Notes under the pieces: generated by a model
Database searches by the model: none
The model's input: only the letters and a program-made list of their open reading frames with translations
What the model was told of the DNA's origin: nothing
DNA from: Notospermus geniculatus
Taxonomy: Eukaryota > Nemertea > Pilidiophora > Heteronemertea > Lineidae
Length of the DNA: 64,000 nt
Assembly (NCBI GenBank): GCA_002633025.1
Contig: NMRB01000065.1
Span: 436,385-500,384 of the forward strand
Direction: 5' to 3'
Made by a program: the position numbers and the translations under genes
Shown: positions 23,483 to 33,915 of the stretch, piece by piece
Position numbering within the stretch: the first letter of the stretch is position 1
Layout: the number at the start of each line of letters is the position of its first letter

Positions 23483-24529
23483 CTATAGTTCATATAATTG
23501 TGAATAATATTTGATTTTTTTAAAAGATGTTAATGAATCGTAGAGATGGGTGTCCTTACCGAAGTATGAACGTTTGTTTAGCAATGCGTGAATAATGTTG
23601 CCCTGTCCGTCTTGGAATACACGTACACTACGTTCGGAATACGCCAATCCTGGAGTCACTACTGCGCCATTTACATGTAATTTGATCTCAACGGCCACCG
23701 ACCTGATTGGGTTCATGGAAAATGCCCCAATACCATTTCTGGTTGTGCATAAGAATTGTATTCCTTCGTGGATAAGGTTAGGGGGTGAAATTACAAATAG
23801 GACATCTCGCCCTGGATGGGAAAATAAACCGAGGACAGATTGGCATTTGACCTTCAAAATGGCACGTGCCTTCAAGGAAGTACGGTGTTCTGGTACATCA
23901 TAAAACATTTCTATGTTCCACTGGTCGATATTCGTGAGAACGAAGCGTAAAATGTAGAGGTTAATTCCTGAGAAAAAGCTAGTTGACGCCTGTTGTCGTG
24001 GCCCTGATATTAGTGATAACGTCCTTGATTGGTTGGAGAGAAGAATCTGAACCTCGTTCCCATAATTTTTAACGTAACGTGTATAGAGTGTAACGTAGAT
24101 TGCAGAGGATGATGAGCAAGACACCGCGGCAGTCCGTCGCCACGATCGGATGCTTGCCGTTTGAAGGAGGGTTAAGCAGATATCATTTGTAGGAATAATG
24201 ATTCTGCCGGTAAAATTTCCATTCACGAAATCGTACAATAACCACTCCTTGTCAGCGTTGGTATTGCGAAATATGATGTACCTGTCTAAATCGACCATCG
24301 CCCTCAACTTCTCGTAACTGAAAAACGATGAAGTGTACGTTAGTTTGATACTACTTTTTGTCCTCTTTCCATAGACAGCGATCACATGATCTTTTGTTTT
24401 AAATTCACCATATTGCACTGTAATGTAATTGGAAACTAAATTTAACGATACCATCAAGTAATACTTTTCTGTTATAGGGGGAATAAGCTTAATATCTCCT
24501 TTGAGTCGGAACCGCAAGACACTAGCGTT
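23483..24529 (-). CDS. Terminal exon A3 of PAN-like family (348 codons plus stop)
   Basis: Starts after an AAATAG acceptor in phase 0 (first residues NASVLRFR) and ends in TAG. Landmarks: IPPIT at residues 17-20, YTSSF, LYDFVNGNFTGRIIIP with the NFT sequon, cysteines in NDIC, VSC, VKC and LCTTRN, and a second sequon in LSNQS. The exon is fully open, as in A1 and A2, and the ending KYYSQLYEL is conserved in outline. No signal peptide or membrane segment is encoded. It lacks the AATAAA that overlaps the stop in A1 and A2. The function is unknown. Confidence 0.75.
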   Translation of the reverse strand, partial: NASVLRFRLKGDIKLIPPITEKYYLMVSLNLVSNYITVQYGEFKTKDHVIAVYGKRTKSSIKLTYTSSFFSYEKLRAMVDLDRYIIFRNTNADKEWLLYDFVNGNFTGRIIIPTNDICLTLLQTASIRSWRRTAAVSCSSSSAIYVTLYTRYVKNYGNEVQILLSNQSRTLSLISGPRQQASTSFFSGINLYILRFVLTNIDQWNIEMFYDVPEHRTSLKARAILKVKCQSVLGLFSHPGRDVLFVISPPNLIHEGIQFLCTTRNGIGAFSMNPIRSVAVEIKLHVNGAVVTPGLAYSERSVRVFQDGQGNIIHALLNKRSYFGKDTHLYDSLTSFKKIKYYSQLYEL

Positions 24530-24865
24530 CTATTTGGCAGCGAGATGTGGGGAGGGAAGAGAATAGTTTTCATTGGTGGAATCAAGCGTCCTTACATCGT
24601 TGTATTCCTGTGCGCTTTTTGGCGAAGACAACAGAAATGTATACTGAGTCGGCATGGATCTCGACGCAGTGCGGACCAAGACGGAATCAAGATATTGGAT
24701 ATCGATTTTGGTTGTGCTCCAACTTCCAATATGACCACCAGCTGGCCATCTTGGATTTCGCATTCTGCTCCACAACTTGAGAACTGTTCCGTCAATCAAC
24801 TTCATTGTATGTCAGCTGACCGCATCGCCCACGGGCGACTTGTTTAAACCAGCAGCCAGTTTTAC

Positions 24866-25126
24866 CTTCTCCTGAAAAATCTTGCAACCTCGTCCAGTTC
24901 CGACTTCCTCTCTCTCCATGCACGTCGCCTTTTTCTTACTTAACTGACACCTGTACCCGGCGTTATTCGCACACACATTTACTGTAGTGCAACCTCGGGT
25001 CAGGAGGCACAATACGGCACATTCTAAATGCAATAATCCCACCTGTAGATTCACAGAATCCGAATGAATTATTTGTAAGTCTTGAACGATCATTCTATAC
25101 GCTGTGGAAAGCCTCCTGGTCGCCAT
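24866..25126 (-). CDS. Exon P4: PAN/apple-like N-terminal exon (87 codons)
   Basis: Begins at ATG in a good context (AAAATGG) and ends in a phase-0 donor (GAGAAG then GTAAAA). Seven cysteines at 36, 40, 46, 52, 60, 69 and 81: the C-x3-C-x5-C spacing with a CQL at 60-62 matches PAN/apple modules, small disulphide domains that bind proteins or sugars outside cells. The first 35 residues contain no obvious signal peptide. It is almost identical to P1 of unit 1. Upstream the frame stays open for about 15 codons in P1 and P4 without another ATG, so a preceding exon is possible. Confidence 0.75.
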
Positions 25127-26385
25127 TTTAAACTGATGAACACTTGAAGAAATGGAAGTGACTACTCTTCAATGGAGATCATAACTATGGTAGAGGGCAG
25201 CACACAGTAATCAGGTCCTATGTCTGCCTTTTGTTTTGGAAATTGACCAGGACCTGAACAGGACAGGATATTACTTATGTCGCATGTGAGAAGAAAAAGT
25301 GCATATTATGCTCGATATACATGTACTTAGTACATCTGAAATACATGTATGTCAAGTCTGAGTGCCTATATTCCCCGTTAAAACGGCCTGGCGTAAACGG
25401 CGACAAGAATGGCGACACCCATACAGGACGGTTGTTAGCGTAACAAGGGCCTTTATGCTGAACCGTCTTTATGGGTGTCGATTATGGCAAGGCAAAGCGG
25501 AATTATTCAAGACTGTGAAAGTTTTATCAAGGCTTAGCGAAATTCATTCAAGAATTAAAATTCTCATATACATGTATATATGATTTTAAAAGTTGTTCAA
25601 CCTTGAATAAAACGTTGTCAACTTTGAATAAAATACTGTCAACCTTGTCGCAATAGTGGAAAGGGTTAACATTTTTATGACACAATACATGTAGCTGAAA
25701 TGAACGTCTCTGTGGGCTTTCAATAGTGATGGACAGCAGTGACCACTCGTCAATTGAAACAATTGTTCTAAAGGTCTTCATAGTCTAAAATGCATGAGAA
25801 AGTCGGAATCTCGCAGTCTCTGCTATAACCTATTAACATGTACACTACTGTGCAGCAAAGATAAAAAAAATGTTGACACTTTCAGACATTGACTTTCACA
25901 ACCGCCTGGGCAGGCCAACGACTACATGTATGCTTTTTCGGTACAATAAGACAACAAAAAATCCTGTCCTAATGTAACCGTTGGTCTATCCGGGCGATTG
26001 CCAAAACAGTCGATTATTAATGCAGGGTTATTCTCATACTGCAGGGTAGGCGTTCTCTGCCTTGAAGTCTGCGGCCAGTAGCCAGGCAAGGGCTCATCTG
26101 CGACCGTGAGAACTGCAGCTATTGCTCCGCACAGCGTATTTCTTGAATTCCTTCTTACTGGATGGATAGATACATGTAGAAAGCTACATGGCCGCAAAAC
26201 AAATGGAGGTATCCACTGCTCACCAGCATCAAATGTTAATTGGAATTTTTATAAGAGCCTTTGTCGCCATGTCATGGTATTGTCAATGACGTACATGTAA
26301 TTGTTATAAACTTTGTTGACTCTGACAAAGACCTCAACCTACCGATCAATTGAAGACTTAAAACACAATAGCTTATATGCCTAAT
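25127..26385. other. 5' flank of unit 3, with decayed shared repeat
   Basis: Near 26250-26360 the sequence matches the shared upstream repeats at 37740-37870 and 45590-45690 (GCCTTTGTCGCCATGTCATG, TTGTCAATG, ACTTTGTTGAC). A 91-codon minus frame at 25922-26197 is unsupported. A promoter or signal-peptide exon for unit 3 should lie here, but I cannot identify it. Confidence 0.45.
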
Positions 26386-26849
26386 GCCCGAGCCACACGG
26401 TCCAATTTAATTTGACCAAAACAATTTGAGCAAAACATTTTATCGTGTAGCACGGGCAAAATACACAAATTTGACCAACCAAATTTCAAAATCCAAAATC
26501 GTTTTGGATAGAGCCAGTCCTATTTTTCTGCTACGATTTGACCAAATAATTACAAATCGTACCGTGTGGCACGGGGAAATATTTTTATTGTCCGATTAAC
26601 ACCCTGATCGCGGTGACCAGGCCTTTTGTTATGAATAGCCATATGTCATTTTCACGGCGTTGGGCCTATTTTGTATGGTTATGTCATCTACTTTTTTTTA
26701 TACTGCGCCTCTCCTTCACTCTATATTCGAAAAAACTGATCAAAAAAATCCACCGTGTGGATTGAGAGGGTCGAATGAAAAAATTTGACCAAAAAGTTTG
26801 ATCAAAAAGTTTGACAGAAAAATTGGATCGTGTGAACTGAGTATAACAA
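26386..26849. mobile_element. MITE family M2, copy 1 (~464 bp)
   Basis: The left end GCCCGAGCCACACGGTCCAA and the reverse complement of the right end (TCAGTTCACACGATCCAATT) are imperfect inverted repeats. The interior is made of variants of TTTGACCAAA and CGTGTGGCACGGGG. A second, interrupted copy follows at 26864. Confidence 0.7.
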
Positions 26850-26863
26850 CACCGTTGAATAAT

Positions 26864-28037
26864 GCCCGAGCCACACGGTCCAATTTAATTTGACCAAAAA
26901 AGTTTGAGCAAAAAATTTTATCGTGTAGCACGGGAAAAATCCACAAATTTGACCAACCAAATTTCAAAATCCAAAATCGTTTTGGATAGATGAGCTCGTC
27001 CTATTTTTCTCCTACGATTTGACCACCAAATAATTACAAAATCGTACCGTGTGGCACGGGGAAGTGTTTACGACGCCCGAAGGGGCTGAAAAATAGGGAA
27101 AATGACGGGTTGCCGGCCGATCGCCCGAGGGCATCTACCGGTGTCCTGAGCTCGGTAGCGCGCCGCTAGGGTGATCGGAAGAAAATAACTCGGAGTTATA
27201 TTCTTGCGGCGAGTACCGGCTGAAACCCAGCTCGCTAGGGGATCCTTCATAATCCTTGACACACCCGTCGGGCTCCCACCAGCCACCTGCCAGGCACCGA
27301 GTAGATCGGAGACGATTTTTGGCCGTCACCCAGAGCCCTGATATCCTCCGGACACTGGTCGAAGTCCAACAGGTATCCCGCCAGCCACCCACAGGTGCGC
27401 GACCGAGTCCCCTCGGATGTCCGGCCGATCTACAAAATCACCCGATTGCCGGACGGACAGCGGACCGCTACCCGCTGGGACATAGGTGGGGACTGAACGG
27501 TATCTGCCAACCATTTTTCAAGTCGTCGGAACAAAATCCGACAGACATCGGCCGATTACTGGCCAGTGTCCCACGGGGGGCGCCCGTCGAAAACCATCTT
27601 ATTCAAGGATATGTGAAAGATATGTGGGAAAATCCGTCCCAGACCGCAACGTCGCAAAAAACCGCCGATGTCAAGATATCCTCCGGCAGCTATTGCATTT
27701 GTGACTCAGGTATAACGCCTTGAATGCGGTGACTAGGCCTTTTGTTATGAAGTCTGTCATTTTCACGGTGGGCCTATTTTGTATGGTTATGTCATCTATA
27801 CTGCGCCTCTCCTTCACTCTATATTCGAAAATACTGATCAAAAAAATCCACCGTGTGGATTGAGAGGGTCGAATGAAAAAAATATGACCAAAAAGTTTGA
27901 CAGAAAAATCCACAAGTTTGACCAACCAAATTACAAAATCCAAAATCGTTTTGGATAGAGCCCGTTAGCGCTAACTTGGTGTTAGCTTAAATGACGTAAA
28001 AAGACAAGGGATTTGGATCGTGTGGATTGAGCATAAC
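26864..28037. mobile_element. MITE family M2, copy 2, carrying a GC-rich insert
   Basis: Aligns with copy 1 from GCCCGAGCCACACGGTCC to the right end TTGGATCGTGTGGATTGAGC. Its inverted ends match better than in copy 1. The alignment breaks at about 27070 and resumes at about 27713 (GGTATAACGCCTTGAATGCGG), so about 640 bp of foreign sequence lies within the element. Confidence 0.7.
27071..27712. other. GC-rich ~640-bp insert inside M2 copy 2
   Basis: Clearly richer in G+C than its surroundings, with long frames on both strands (155 codons at 27256-27723 plus; 85 codons at 27135-27392 minus), as expected when GC is high and stops are rare. I recognise no protein. Repeated CCGGCCGAT and TCCGGACA-like words suggest locally duplicated sequence. 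It may be captured genomic DNA. Confidence 0.5.
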
Positions 28038-28040
28038 AAG

Positions 28041-29027
28041 TGCACGCAAGCGACATGATGTAGGCCTACATTTTATTAACTTCGCACATGGTGACACATC
28101 TAGCCATCATGACATGAAAAAGACGAGTCGTTGAATCAGGCTTTGAACCAAAGTATACATGTACATAGGCCTATGTTCATATACATGGGTACTTCCACAT
28201 GGATACGTTTACTTCTCCATCGGTAACACATCCATGGACACATCCTGAGACTCAGGTCATTTCACTCGGCCATCGCCTCCCTTATGAAGAGGTCGACGTA
28301 GGAGATACGTCTGAATGACCCTGTGTTGAGAGGATGATATGGACACGTTGAACAGGATTTCAGCACAATGGCAGAAATTCTTTCACGTGACCCTATTCGC
28401 ACACTTACGTATTTATAATGACGTACAGTACCGTACATGTACATGTACATGACAGAGCTGATGGAAGCTCCTCAGAAGCAAGTGGTGAGGAACGGAATTG
28501 AAAGTAGCTGATGTCAAGAAATAAGCCCCTGTCAACCGATCTGGAATCTACGTTCCATGTCGAGGAATGCCACCCTCACACATATAAAGTCAAATCTAGC
28601 TGTTAGAATTTTATTGGCCTCGAGAGATGAGTCGTTGAAGTGTGACCAGCGTCCAAAATCTGAGTCCAGGTGTTTCCAGTTTTTTAGGCACATATCGAAT
28701 CGGATCGAAATTTTGAGGCTGTCTAACTTTGGTACGTTGACCAAATCTTGTCACATTAATTCTCAGTTGCGAATGCGGGCATCATCCCGTCCTCGTTGCC
28801 TGCACAGTTGTTCGGATGCCTTTTTTGGCAGCTGTCTACAGGCCGATCAAAAGTAATGTAAGGAAAAGAGCTGTAGCGATTGCAATGTTTCAGGGAAAGT
28901 TTCCAAAATACATGTAGCATCTTTTCCCCGGGAATTCTGCATTCAATTTTATGGCATTCAAATTAAGCATTCAAATTCAAATTAAATCACGCCCTGTCCT
29001 TTTTGGCCCAGTTTTACATTTTTGAGT
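28041..29027. other. Spacer between unit 3 and exon B2; contains the B2 3' flank
   Basis: 28807-29027 is the duplicated 3' flank of B2 (see 21745-21937). The rest shows no feature. A 99-codon plus frame at 28557-28856 overlaps a minus frame and is unsupported. Confidence 0.45.
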
Positions 29028-30026
29028 TTAAACGTATCTATCGTATTGAACGATGTGGGTCAAATCATACTGGTTACCAGATACCTTTCCTATCGGGGCC
29101 TTACGGAAATACAAAAGCGAACCTAACGAATGCAACCGGGCTGTTGAATCATCAACTTTTGAAAGAGGATTCTTCAAATGAATGTTTATTTCAGTTAAAA
29201 ACTTCACGTTGACAAACACGGACAGTAAACGGCAACTGATGGCGTACGCCCTTATTAGGGGATATCTGTCTGTGTGATCAATAATAAAGAGTGTTCGAAT
29301 ATTTGAGGACCAGAACGGTTTTCCTTTACTTCTTGGAAAATGAACGTTAGTTCCATCAACGTGTTCTAACTTATTCCCAACTCTAGCGTACAGAACAAAT
29401 GATATTTCAGGAAAGAAAAGATCGACAATCAGCAATTCTGAATTCTGGGTTATGAATATTTCTGATTTTTGATTAATAATGAACGGAATGCCAGAATGCA
29501 ACGAAATCGTTACCGATTTCCCCTTTATCCACTCATACCGAAGCCTGTACATTTTGGCTGCGAATCTTTTGCGAACTACGCAGCAGATAATAGCGAGACT
29601 CCCTGAAATCAGCAGGTCACAATGAAACTTCGATTTTTTGCATGGATCAGAGTCCGGAAAGACAATTCGTCCGGAGAAAGAACCGGAAGTGATGTCATAC
29701 AGAGAATATTCAACGCATAATGTTGGTTTCAATGTGAAATTTACGAAGCTTATAAATGTCCCATTCGAGAGCACGTCCTGTGAAAAAAATGGGCCTAGTC
29801 GGTTTTCTCTGTACGTGGAAGTGTACTTCGATTTGTATACATTTTTAACTTGCAGAAACCGGTGGTATACTCTAACAGTTACCAGTGGATTCATTTGTTG
29901 AACAAATCGAAAAACAATCATGTCTGATTGGATATCGTAAAACCATTTGTCTAGACGATGTTTTACGCTTATCGGAGGAATAATGGCCATTTTAAAGATA
30001 CGTCCATAAATTAGAATGGAAGTTAC
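29028..30026 (-). CDS. Terminal exon B2 of PAN-like family (332 codons plus stop)
   Basis: Phase-0 acceptor TTTACTAAAG, first residues VTSILIYGR, stop TAA. It carries the B landmarks IPPIS, KSKYTST, paired sequons NGT and NFT, TLCVEYSLYDITSGSFSGRI, DPCKKS, ICC and ISCRLL. It is closest to B3, mostly differing by single residues, and fully open. The acceptor is slightly unusual (AAAG rather than CAG). No known domain recognised. Confidence 0.75.
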   Translation of the reverse strand, partial: VTSILIYGRIFKMAIIPPISVKHRLDKWFYDIQSDMIVFRFVQQMNPLVTVRVYHRFLQVKNVYKSKYTSTYRENRLGPFFSQDVLSNGTFISFVNFTLKPTLCVEYSLYDITSGSFSGRIVFPDSDPCKKSKFHCDLLISGSLAIICCVVRKRFAAKMYRLRYEWIKGKSVTISLHSGIPFIINQKSEIFITQNSELLIVDLFFPEISFVLYARVGNKLEHVDGTNVHFPRSKGKPFWSSNIRTLFIIDHTDRYPLIRAYAISCRLLSVFVNVKFLTEINIHLKNPLSKVDDSTARLHSLGSLLYFRKAPIGKVSGNQYDLTHIVQYDRYV

Positions 30027-30382
30027 CTTTAGTAAAAGATACAGTATTAGTACTACATATAGAGCTAGTATTTAAAGATAAACTTTACAAGTACAATGTT
30101 GTTACAGTAAGTCGCCAAAAGGTCGTTGCTTTGTTGTCGGTGTCTGAAGAATCTACCCGTGATGTCCACAAGTTAGTCGCTCCTCCTAAGTTGGTAGTAC
30201 GTTCCGGCATATTCGTTCTCGCATCTAGGGTCTTCACAAGCGCTGTCCTTGCATTTGGTTCCGACCCTGGCGACATTCATGCCATTTTCGCAGAGACCAG
30301 CGGAGCACAGGATTCCGCCGAATTCATCCAATCACTATGCAGTTTTTGGATTGTGAAGGATGACGAAAGATGCTTCCTGGTG

Positions 30383-30487
30383 GGTGTCCATAGGACACAA
30401 ACGACAGTCAAAACGGCGCAGCCGGCGGGAGCACTTTGCTTGTAGCACACAACTCGGCTGTGCCGCATATGGCTGCGCCAGAAATGA
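30383..30487 (-). repeat. Conserved block downstream of exon A2
   Basis: Second copy of the block at 23318-23412 and 42400-42512. Here it is separated from A2 by the inserted MITE chain, which explains its 760-bp distance from the stop codon compared with 50-70 bp in the other units. Confidence 0.6.
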
Positions 30488-30498
30488 TTCCTGATTTA

Positions 30499-31194
30499 GG
30501 GTGGTTGCACACCTAAGGGTGGGTGCACACTAGAAGCGATTCGCCAAGCGATTTGGAATCGCACGCGAATCGCTTTTGTTTGGGAGGCATTGGGGCATGA
30601 AATAACAAAGAACCAGGCGTTGGGCGAATCGCGTGTAGTGTATACCCACCCTAAAGGCCCGTTTCCACAGAAGCGGTAGCGTGAGCGTTTTGACGCTTCG
30701 CCCATTGTTTGGAAGCAGAGCGGCGGAAAATAACAAAAGATTTGACGCATCACGCAGCGTGAAACGCGTCTGTGGAAACGAGCCTTTAAGGTCTCGGGCC
30801 ACTTGTGCGTTTTGCGCTGCGTGATGCGTCAAATCTTTTGTTAGGAAGCAGAACGGCGGAAAATAACAAAAGATTTGACGCATCTCGCAGCGCAAAACGC
30901 ACAAGTGGCCCGAGACCTTTGAGGCCCGTTTCCACAGAAGCGGTAGCGTGAGCGTTTTGACGCTTTGCCCATTGTTTGGAAGCAGAGCGGCGGAAAATAA
31001 CAAAAGATTTGACGCATCACGCAGCGTGAAACGCGTCTGTGGAAACGAGCCTTTAGGGTGGCTGCACACCTAATGCGATTCGTTGACGCATGCGGCAAAT
31101 GCTTTGTTATTTTCCGCCGCACTGCACGCAAACAAAGGTTTTGGCGCATGCGTCGCCCTACCGCATGCGAATCGCGTCAGGTGTGTCCCTACCC
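30499..31194. mobile_element. Chain of five MITEs joined by single 3-bp target sites
   Basis: Five hairpin elements lie end to end: 30517-30651, 30655-30785, 30789-30918, 30922-31052 and 31056-31194 (130-139 bp each). They are separated only by TAA, TTA, TTG and TTA, with TAA before the first and TTA after the last. A truncated end (GGGTGGTTGCACACC) sits at 30499-30513. Every element has perfect or near-perfect inverted ends, but the arms differ between elements: GGGTGGGTGCACAC, AGGCCCGTTTCCACAG, AGGTCTCGGGCCAC, AGGCCCGTTTCCACAG and GGGTGGCTGCACACC. The four later elements share a core around GTTATTTTCCGCCGC. The three-base sites fit PIF/Harbinger. Confidence 0.85.
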
Positions 31195-31243
31195 TTAGTA
31201 AATGTACATCTCAATCGCACTATGCAGTTTTTGGGCAGAGCCT

Positions 31244-31249
31244 TTTATT
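31244..31249 (-). terminator. Poly(A) signal overlapping the A2 stop codon
   Basis: On the minus strand the last codons of A2 read AAA CAA TAA AAG, so AATAAA overlaps the stop codon. The same arrangement occurs in A1. Confidence 0.5.
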
Positions 31250-32273
31250 GTTTGATTACTTGCGAATAATAATTGACAGTTTTTAGCGATGTTAATGACC
31301 CGAACAGGCTGTTGCCCTTACTTAAGGACGATTGTTCGTACAACGGGTGAATAATGTTGCCCAGTTTGTCTTGGAATACTCCAAGATCCATTGCAGTTTT
31401 TACTCGACCATAAAACTTGATCAGAACGGCCACCGACCAGATTGGGTTCTCAGAATTGGTCCCAGTACCATTTCTAGTTGTGCATAAGATTTTTAGTCCT
31501 ATTTGGACACGTTTGAGTGGTGAAACAACAAATTGGATGTCTCGCTTGGGATTGGCAATGATATTGATGACAGAATGGCATTTGACTCTCCAAATGGCAC
31601 GTGTCTTCCACGAGGTACGGTGTCCTGGTACGTCATGGTAAATTTCTATGTTCCATTTGTCGCGTGTTTTGCGAGCGCAACAACGTGAAAGGTAGAAATT
31701 TATTCCTGAGACAAAGTTACAGAAATATTTTATATATAGTGGACGTGACAATGTCATTGATTGGTTGGAGAGAAGGATCTGAACCTCGTTCCCACGATTA
31801 TTAACGTAGAGTGTATCATAAAAAGTAACGTACACGACAGATGTTGATGAGCAAGACAGCGCGACTGTCCGTCGCCATGAATGGATCAAAGTGCTTCGAA
31901 TCAGGGTTAAGCAGATATCATTTGTGGGAATAACTAATTTGCCAGTGAAATTTCCGTTCACGAAATCGTACAACAACCACTGATTCTCCTTGTTGTAAAC
32001 CTCGCGATTGAGATATAAGATATACGTGTCAAAATGATCCATGAACACTAAGTTGTCGTTAGTGAAATACGATGAAGTGTAGATTACTTGGATAGTTTTT
32101 TCCCTCTTTCCATAGACAGCGATCATATGATCATTTTGTGTTTTAAATTCACCATAATGCACTATGATGTAATTCCAAATGAAATTGAACGATACCATCA
32201 AGTATTTTTTTTCAGTAATTGGGGGTATGAGTTTACTATCACCTTTGAGACGGAACCGCAAGATACTAGCATT
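31245..32273 (-). CDS. Terminal exon A2 of PAN-like family (342 codons plus stop)
   Basis: Phase-0 acceptor CACCCTATAG, first residues NASILRFR. Landmarks: LIPPIT, VIYTSSYF, LLYDFVNGNFTGKLVIP with the NFT sequon, then NDIC, LSC, VKC, LCTTRN, the LSNQS sequon and the ending VNYYSQVIKQ. Slightly shorter than A3 through small deletions that keep the frame. The openness of all three A exons over more than 1 kb each, despite many substitutions, is the main sign that they are translated. Confidence 0.75.
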   Translation of the reverse strand, partial: NASILRFRLKGDSKLIPPITEKKYLMVSFNFIWNYIIVHYGEFKTQNDHMIAVYGKREKTIQVIYTSSYFTNDNLVFMDHFDTYILYLNREVYNKENQWLLYDFVNGNFTGKLVIPTNDICLTLIRSTLIHSWRRTVALSCSSTSVVYVTFYDTLYVNNRGNEVQILLSNQSMTLSRPLYIKYFCNFVSGINFYLSRCCARKTRDKWNIEIYHDVPGHRTSWKTRAIWRVKCHSVINIIANPKRDIQFVVSPLKRVQIGLKILCTTRNGTGTNSENPIWSVAVLIKFYGRVKTAMDLGVFQDKLGNIIHPLYEQSSLSKGNSLFGSLTSLKTVNYYSQVIKQ

Positions 32274-32985
32274 CTATAGGGTGAGACGTGGGCAGGGGTA
32301 TGCGAAATACGTGTTAAGTATTTTATTCATATGTTCCAATTAAATCGTCCTACTGAGCAACCACCGTATTCAACCGGCTATGTCGCGAAGACTTCGAGAT
32401 GGAATCGACTTAAAGTGGTCCTAAACCGCCAAGCAAAAGTTGGCACCCGATCATTTTCACCGCCCACGAAAATGGAACTTCCGATTTCCGCTCCTGGCTT
32501 CTGAGCATGCGCAGTACGCTACCTTCGCTGAGTTTGTCAACGCTGAGATGGTCGTGCAAACCGCAGCAGACAGGATGCCGAAGCGAGAAGTGAAAGAAGG
32601 GAAAGGGCGGCCTAAAAAGGTAGCAAATGCCGACCAGCGGCTGTGGACTGTCCAGAAACATTATCGAAGTGGCTCATAATAAAGAAAGAACTCAGTTTTA
32701 AGACGATGAGGAGGTTGTTTGTGTGTATGGCATCATTAACATAATGCCGGACTGCGGAACTCGCCGCCGTGCCGGTGTAACGTCAGTGAATTCTGTGGTT
32801 TCTTTTGAGAAAAGACCAACTTGCCTGGCATACATGCATGTACCGGCCGACACCGTCATCAATGGTGTCACTCGTGTCGGATTGAACACTCTTAGGCGTG
32901 AATATATCCGCTAAAACTCCCCGGAATCGAGGAGAAATCTCGACTCGGTGAACTGGTTGCATCCATGTTGCTTTGACAATCAGCT
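32274..32985. other. Part of the P3-to-A2 intron; repeat-like fragment
   Basis: The stretch near 32412 (GTGGTCCTAAACCGCC) resembles 61500 (GTGATCCTAAACCGCC), suggesting a dispersed repeat. A 79-codon plus frame (32440-32679) includes a basic AT-hook-like GKGRPKK followed by a possible donor (AAAAAG then GTAGCA). It could be the first exon of a mobile-element gene, but nothing follows that I recognise. Confidence 0.35.
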
Positions 32986-33175
32986 NNNNNNNNNNNNNNN
33001 NNNNNNNNNNNNNNNNNNNNNNNNNNNNNNNNNNNNNNNNNNNNNNNNNNNNNNNNNNNNNNNNNNNNNNNNNNNNNNNNNNNNNNNNNNNNNNNNNNNN
33101 NNNNNNNNNNNNNNNNNNNNNNNNNNNNNNNNNNNNNNNNNNNNNNNNNNNNNNNNNNNNNNNNNNNNNNNNNNN
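32986..33175. other. Assembly gap, 190 N
   Basis: A run of N next to a strongly palindromic tandem repeat, which probably blocked assembly. Its true length is unknown. Confidence 0.99.
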
Positions 33176-33320
33176 TTACCACCGCGGTGAAAATTAATTT
33201 CCACCGCGGTGAAAATTAATTTTCACCGCGGTGGAAATATTTCCACCGAGGTGGAAATATTCTCACCGCGGTGGGAATATTCTCACCGCGGTGGTAATAT
33301 TTTCACCGAGGTGGGAACTT
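33176..33320. repeat. Tandem array of ~20-bp palindromes built on CACCGCGGTG
   Basis: At least seven units alternate CACCGCGGTG or CACCGAGGTG cores with AAATATT, AATTAAT or AATATTC linkers. Each core is self-complementary (many are SacII sites), so a single strand can fold in many registers. The array starts at the gap edge and may extend into it. Confidence 0.9.
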
Positions 33321-33489
33321 CTAAAAATTTTACAAACCCCAAGAAAAAAATTATCGAATTGAAAAAAAATTGCAAATGTAAATATTTTTCATCAATGAGC
33401 TCTATGGGCCACCGTACTACTCCTTAGTGAGTAACAGGTGTTCTGATTGGTTCCAACTTTGTTGCACTTGACAGTGGTGATTATACGCG

Positions 33490-33660
33490 CAGGTGTGAAA
33501 GGAATCGAAGTCCCCCTGGAATCAAAGTCCGGCCTTATTGTTCAGCGAAGGATTAGAATATATGGCTACAGAGACCATGACCGTTCGAATATAGCCTTAC
33601 AATAGCGGTCTATTGTTTGGAAGATCTGCATTCCTAGGACGCTGATTCCTGCCACACCTG
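33490..33660. mobile_element. MITE family M1, copy 2
   Basis: 171 bp with ends CAGGTGTGAAAGGAATCGAA and (reverse complement of the right end) CAGGTGTGGCAGGAATCAGC. Internal sequence matches the copies at 19875 and 48043. Confidence 0.85.
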
Positions 33661-33915
33661 TCACCCATTCAAGTGCTACGTCCAACTTCCAGCTCGGAGG
33701 CCAACGCACCAACCACTACTATAATCCTCCATCGCCGGCAGGTGAGTCGTGTTTTATACAGGTACATGTAGCTGCAAGGGGTTCAGTGCAGTGGTACATG
33801 TATGTAGTCGTCTACTAATTATGGAGCCGCACTTTGCCCTGAAAGCTCATGTTTTGCATTTAAACACGAATTCTTTTGTCCTTTCGATATTAATAATGGA
33901 CATTAATAATACCGG

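Larger units (their letters stand above)
21938..25126 (-). other. Array unit 3: exons P4, A3 and B3
   Basis: Compact version of the unit: P4 (25126-24866), a 336-bp intron, A3 (24529-23483), 543 bp, then B3 (22939-21938). P4 ends in a phase-0 donor, and both A3 and B3 begin after phase-0 acceptors. P4+A3 would give 435 residues and P4+B3 420 residues. No MITE interrupts this unit, so it best shows the ancestral spacing. Confidence 0.7.

Noticed and set aside
27256-27723. 155-codon plus-strand frame
   Set aside because: It lies in a GC-rich insert where stops are rare on both strands and crosses the insert boundary into the MITE.
30530-31149. Long overlapping minus frames (179 and 102 codons) with repeated peptide phrases
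   Set aside because: They are translations of the MITE chain.
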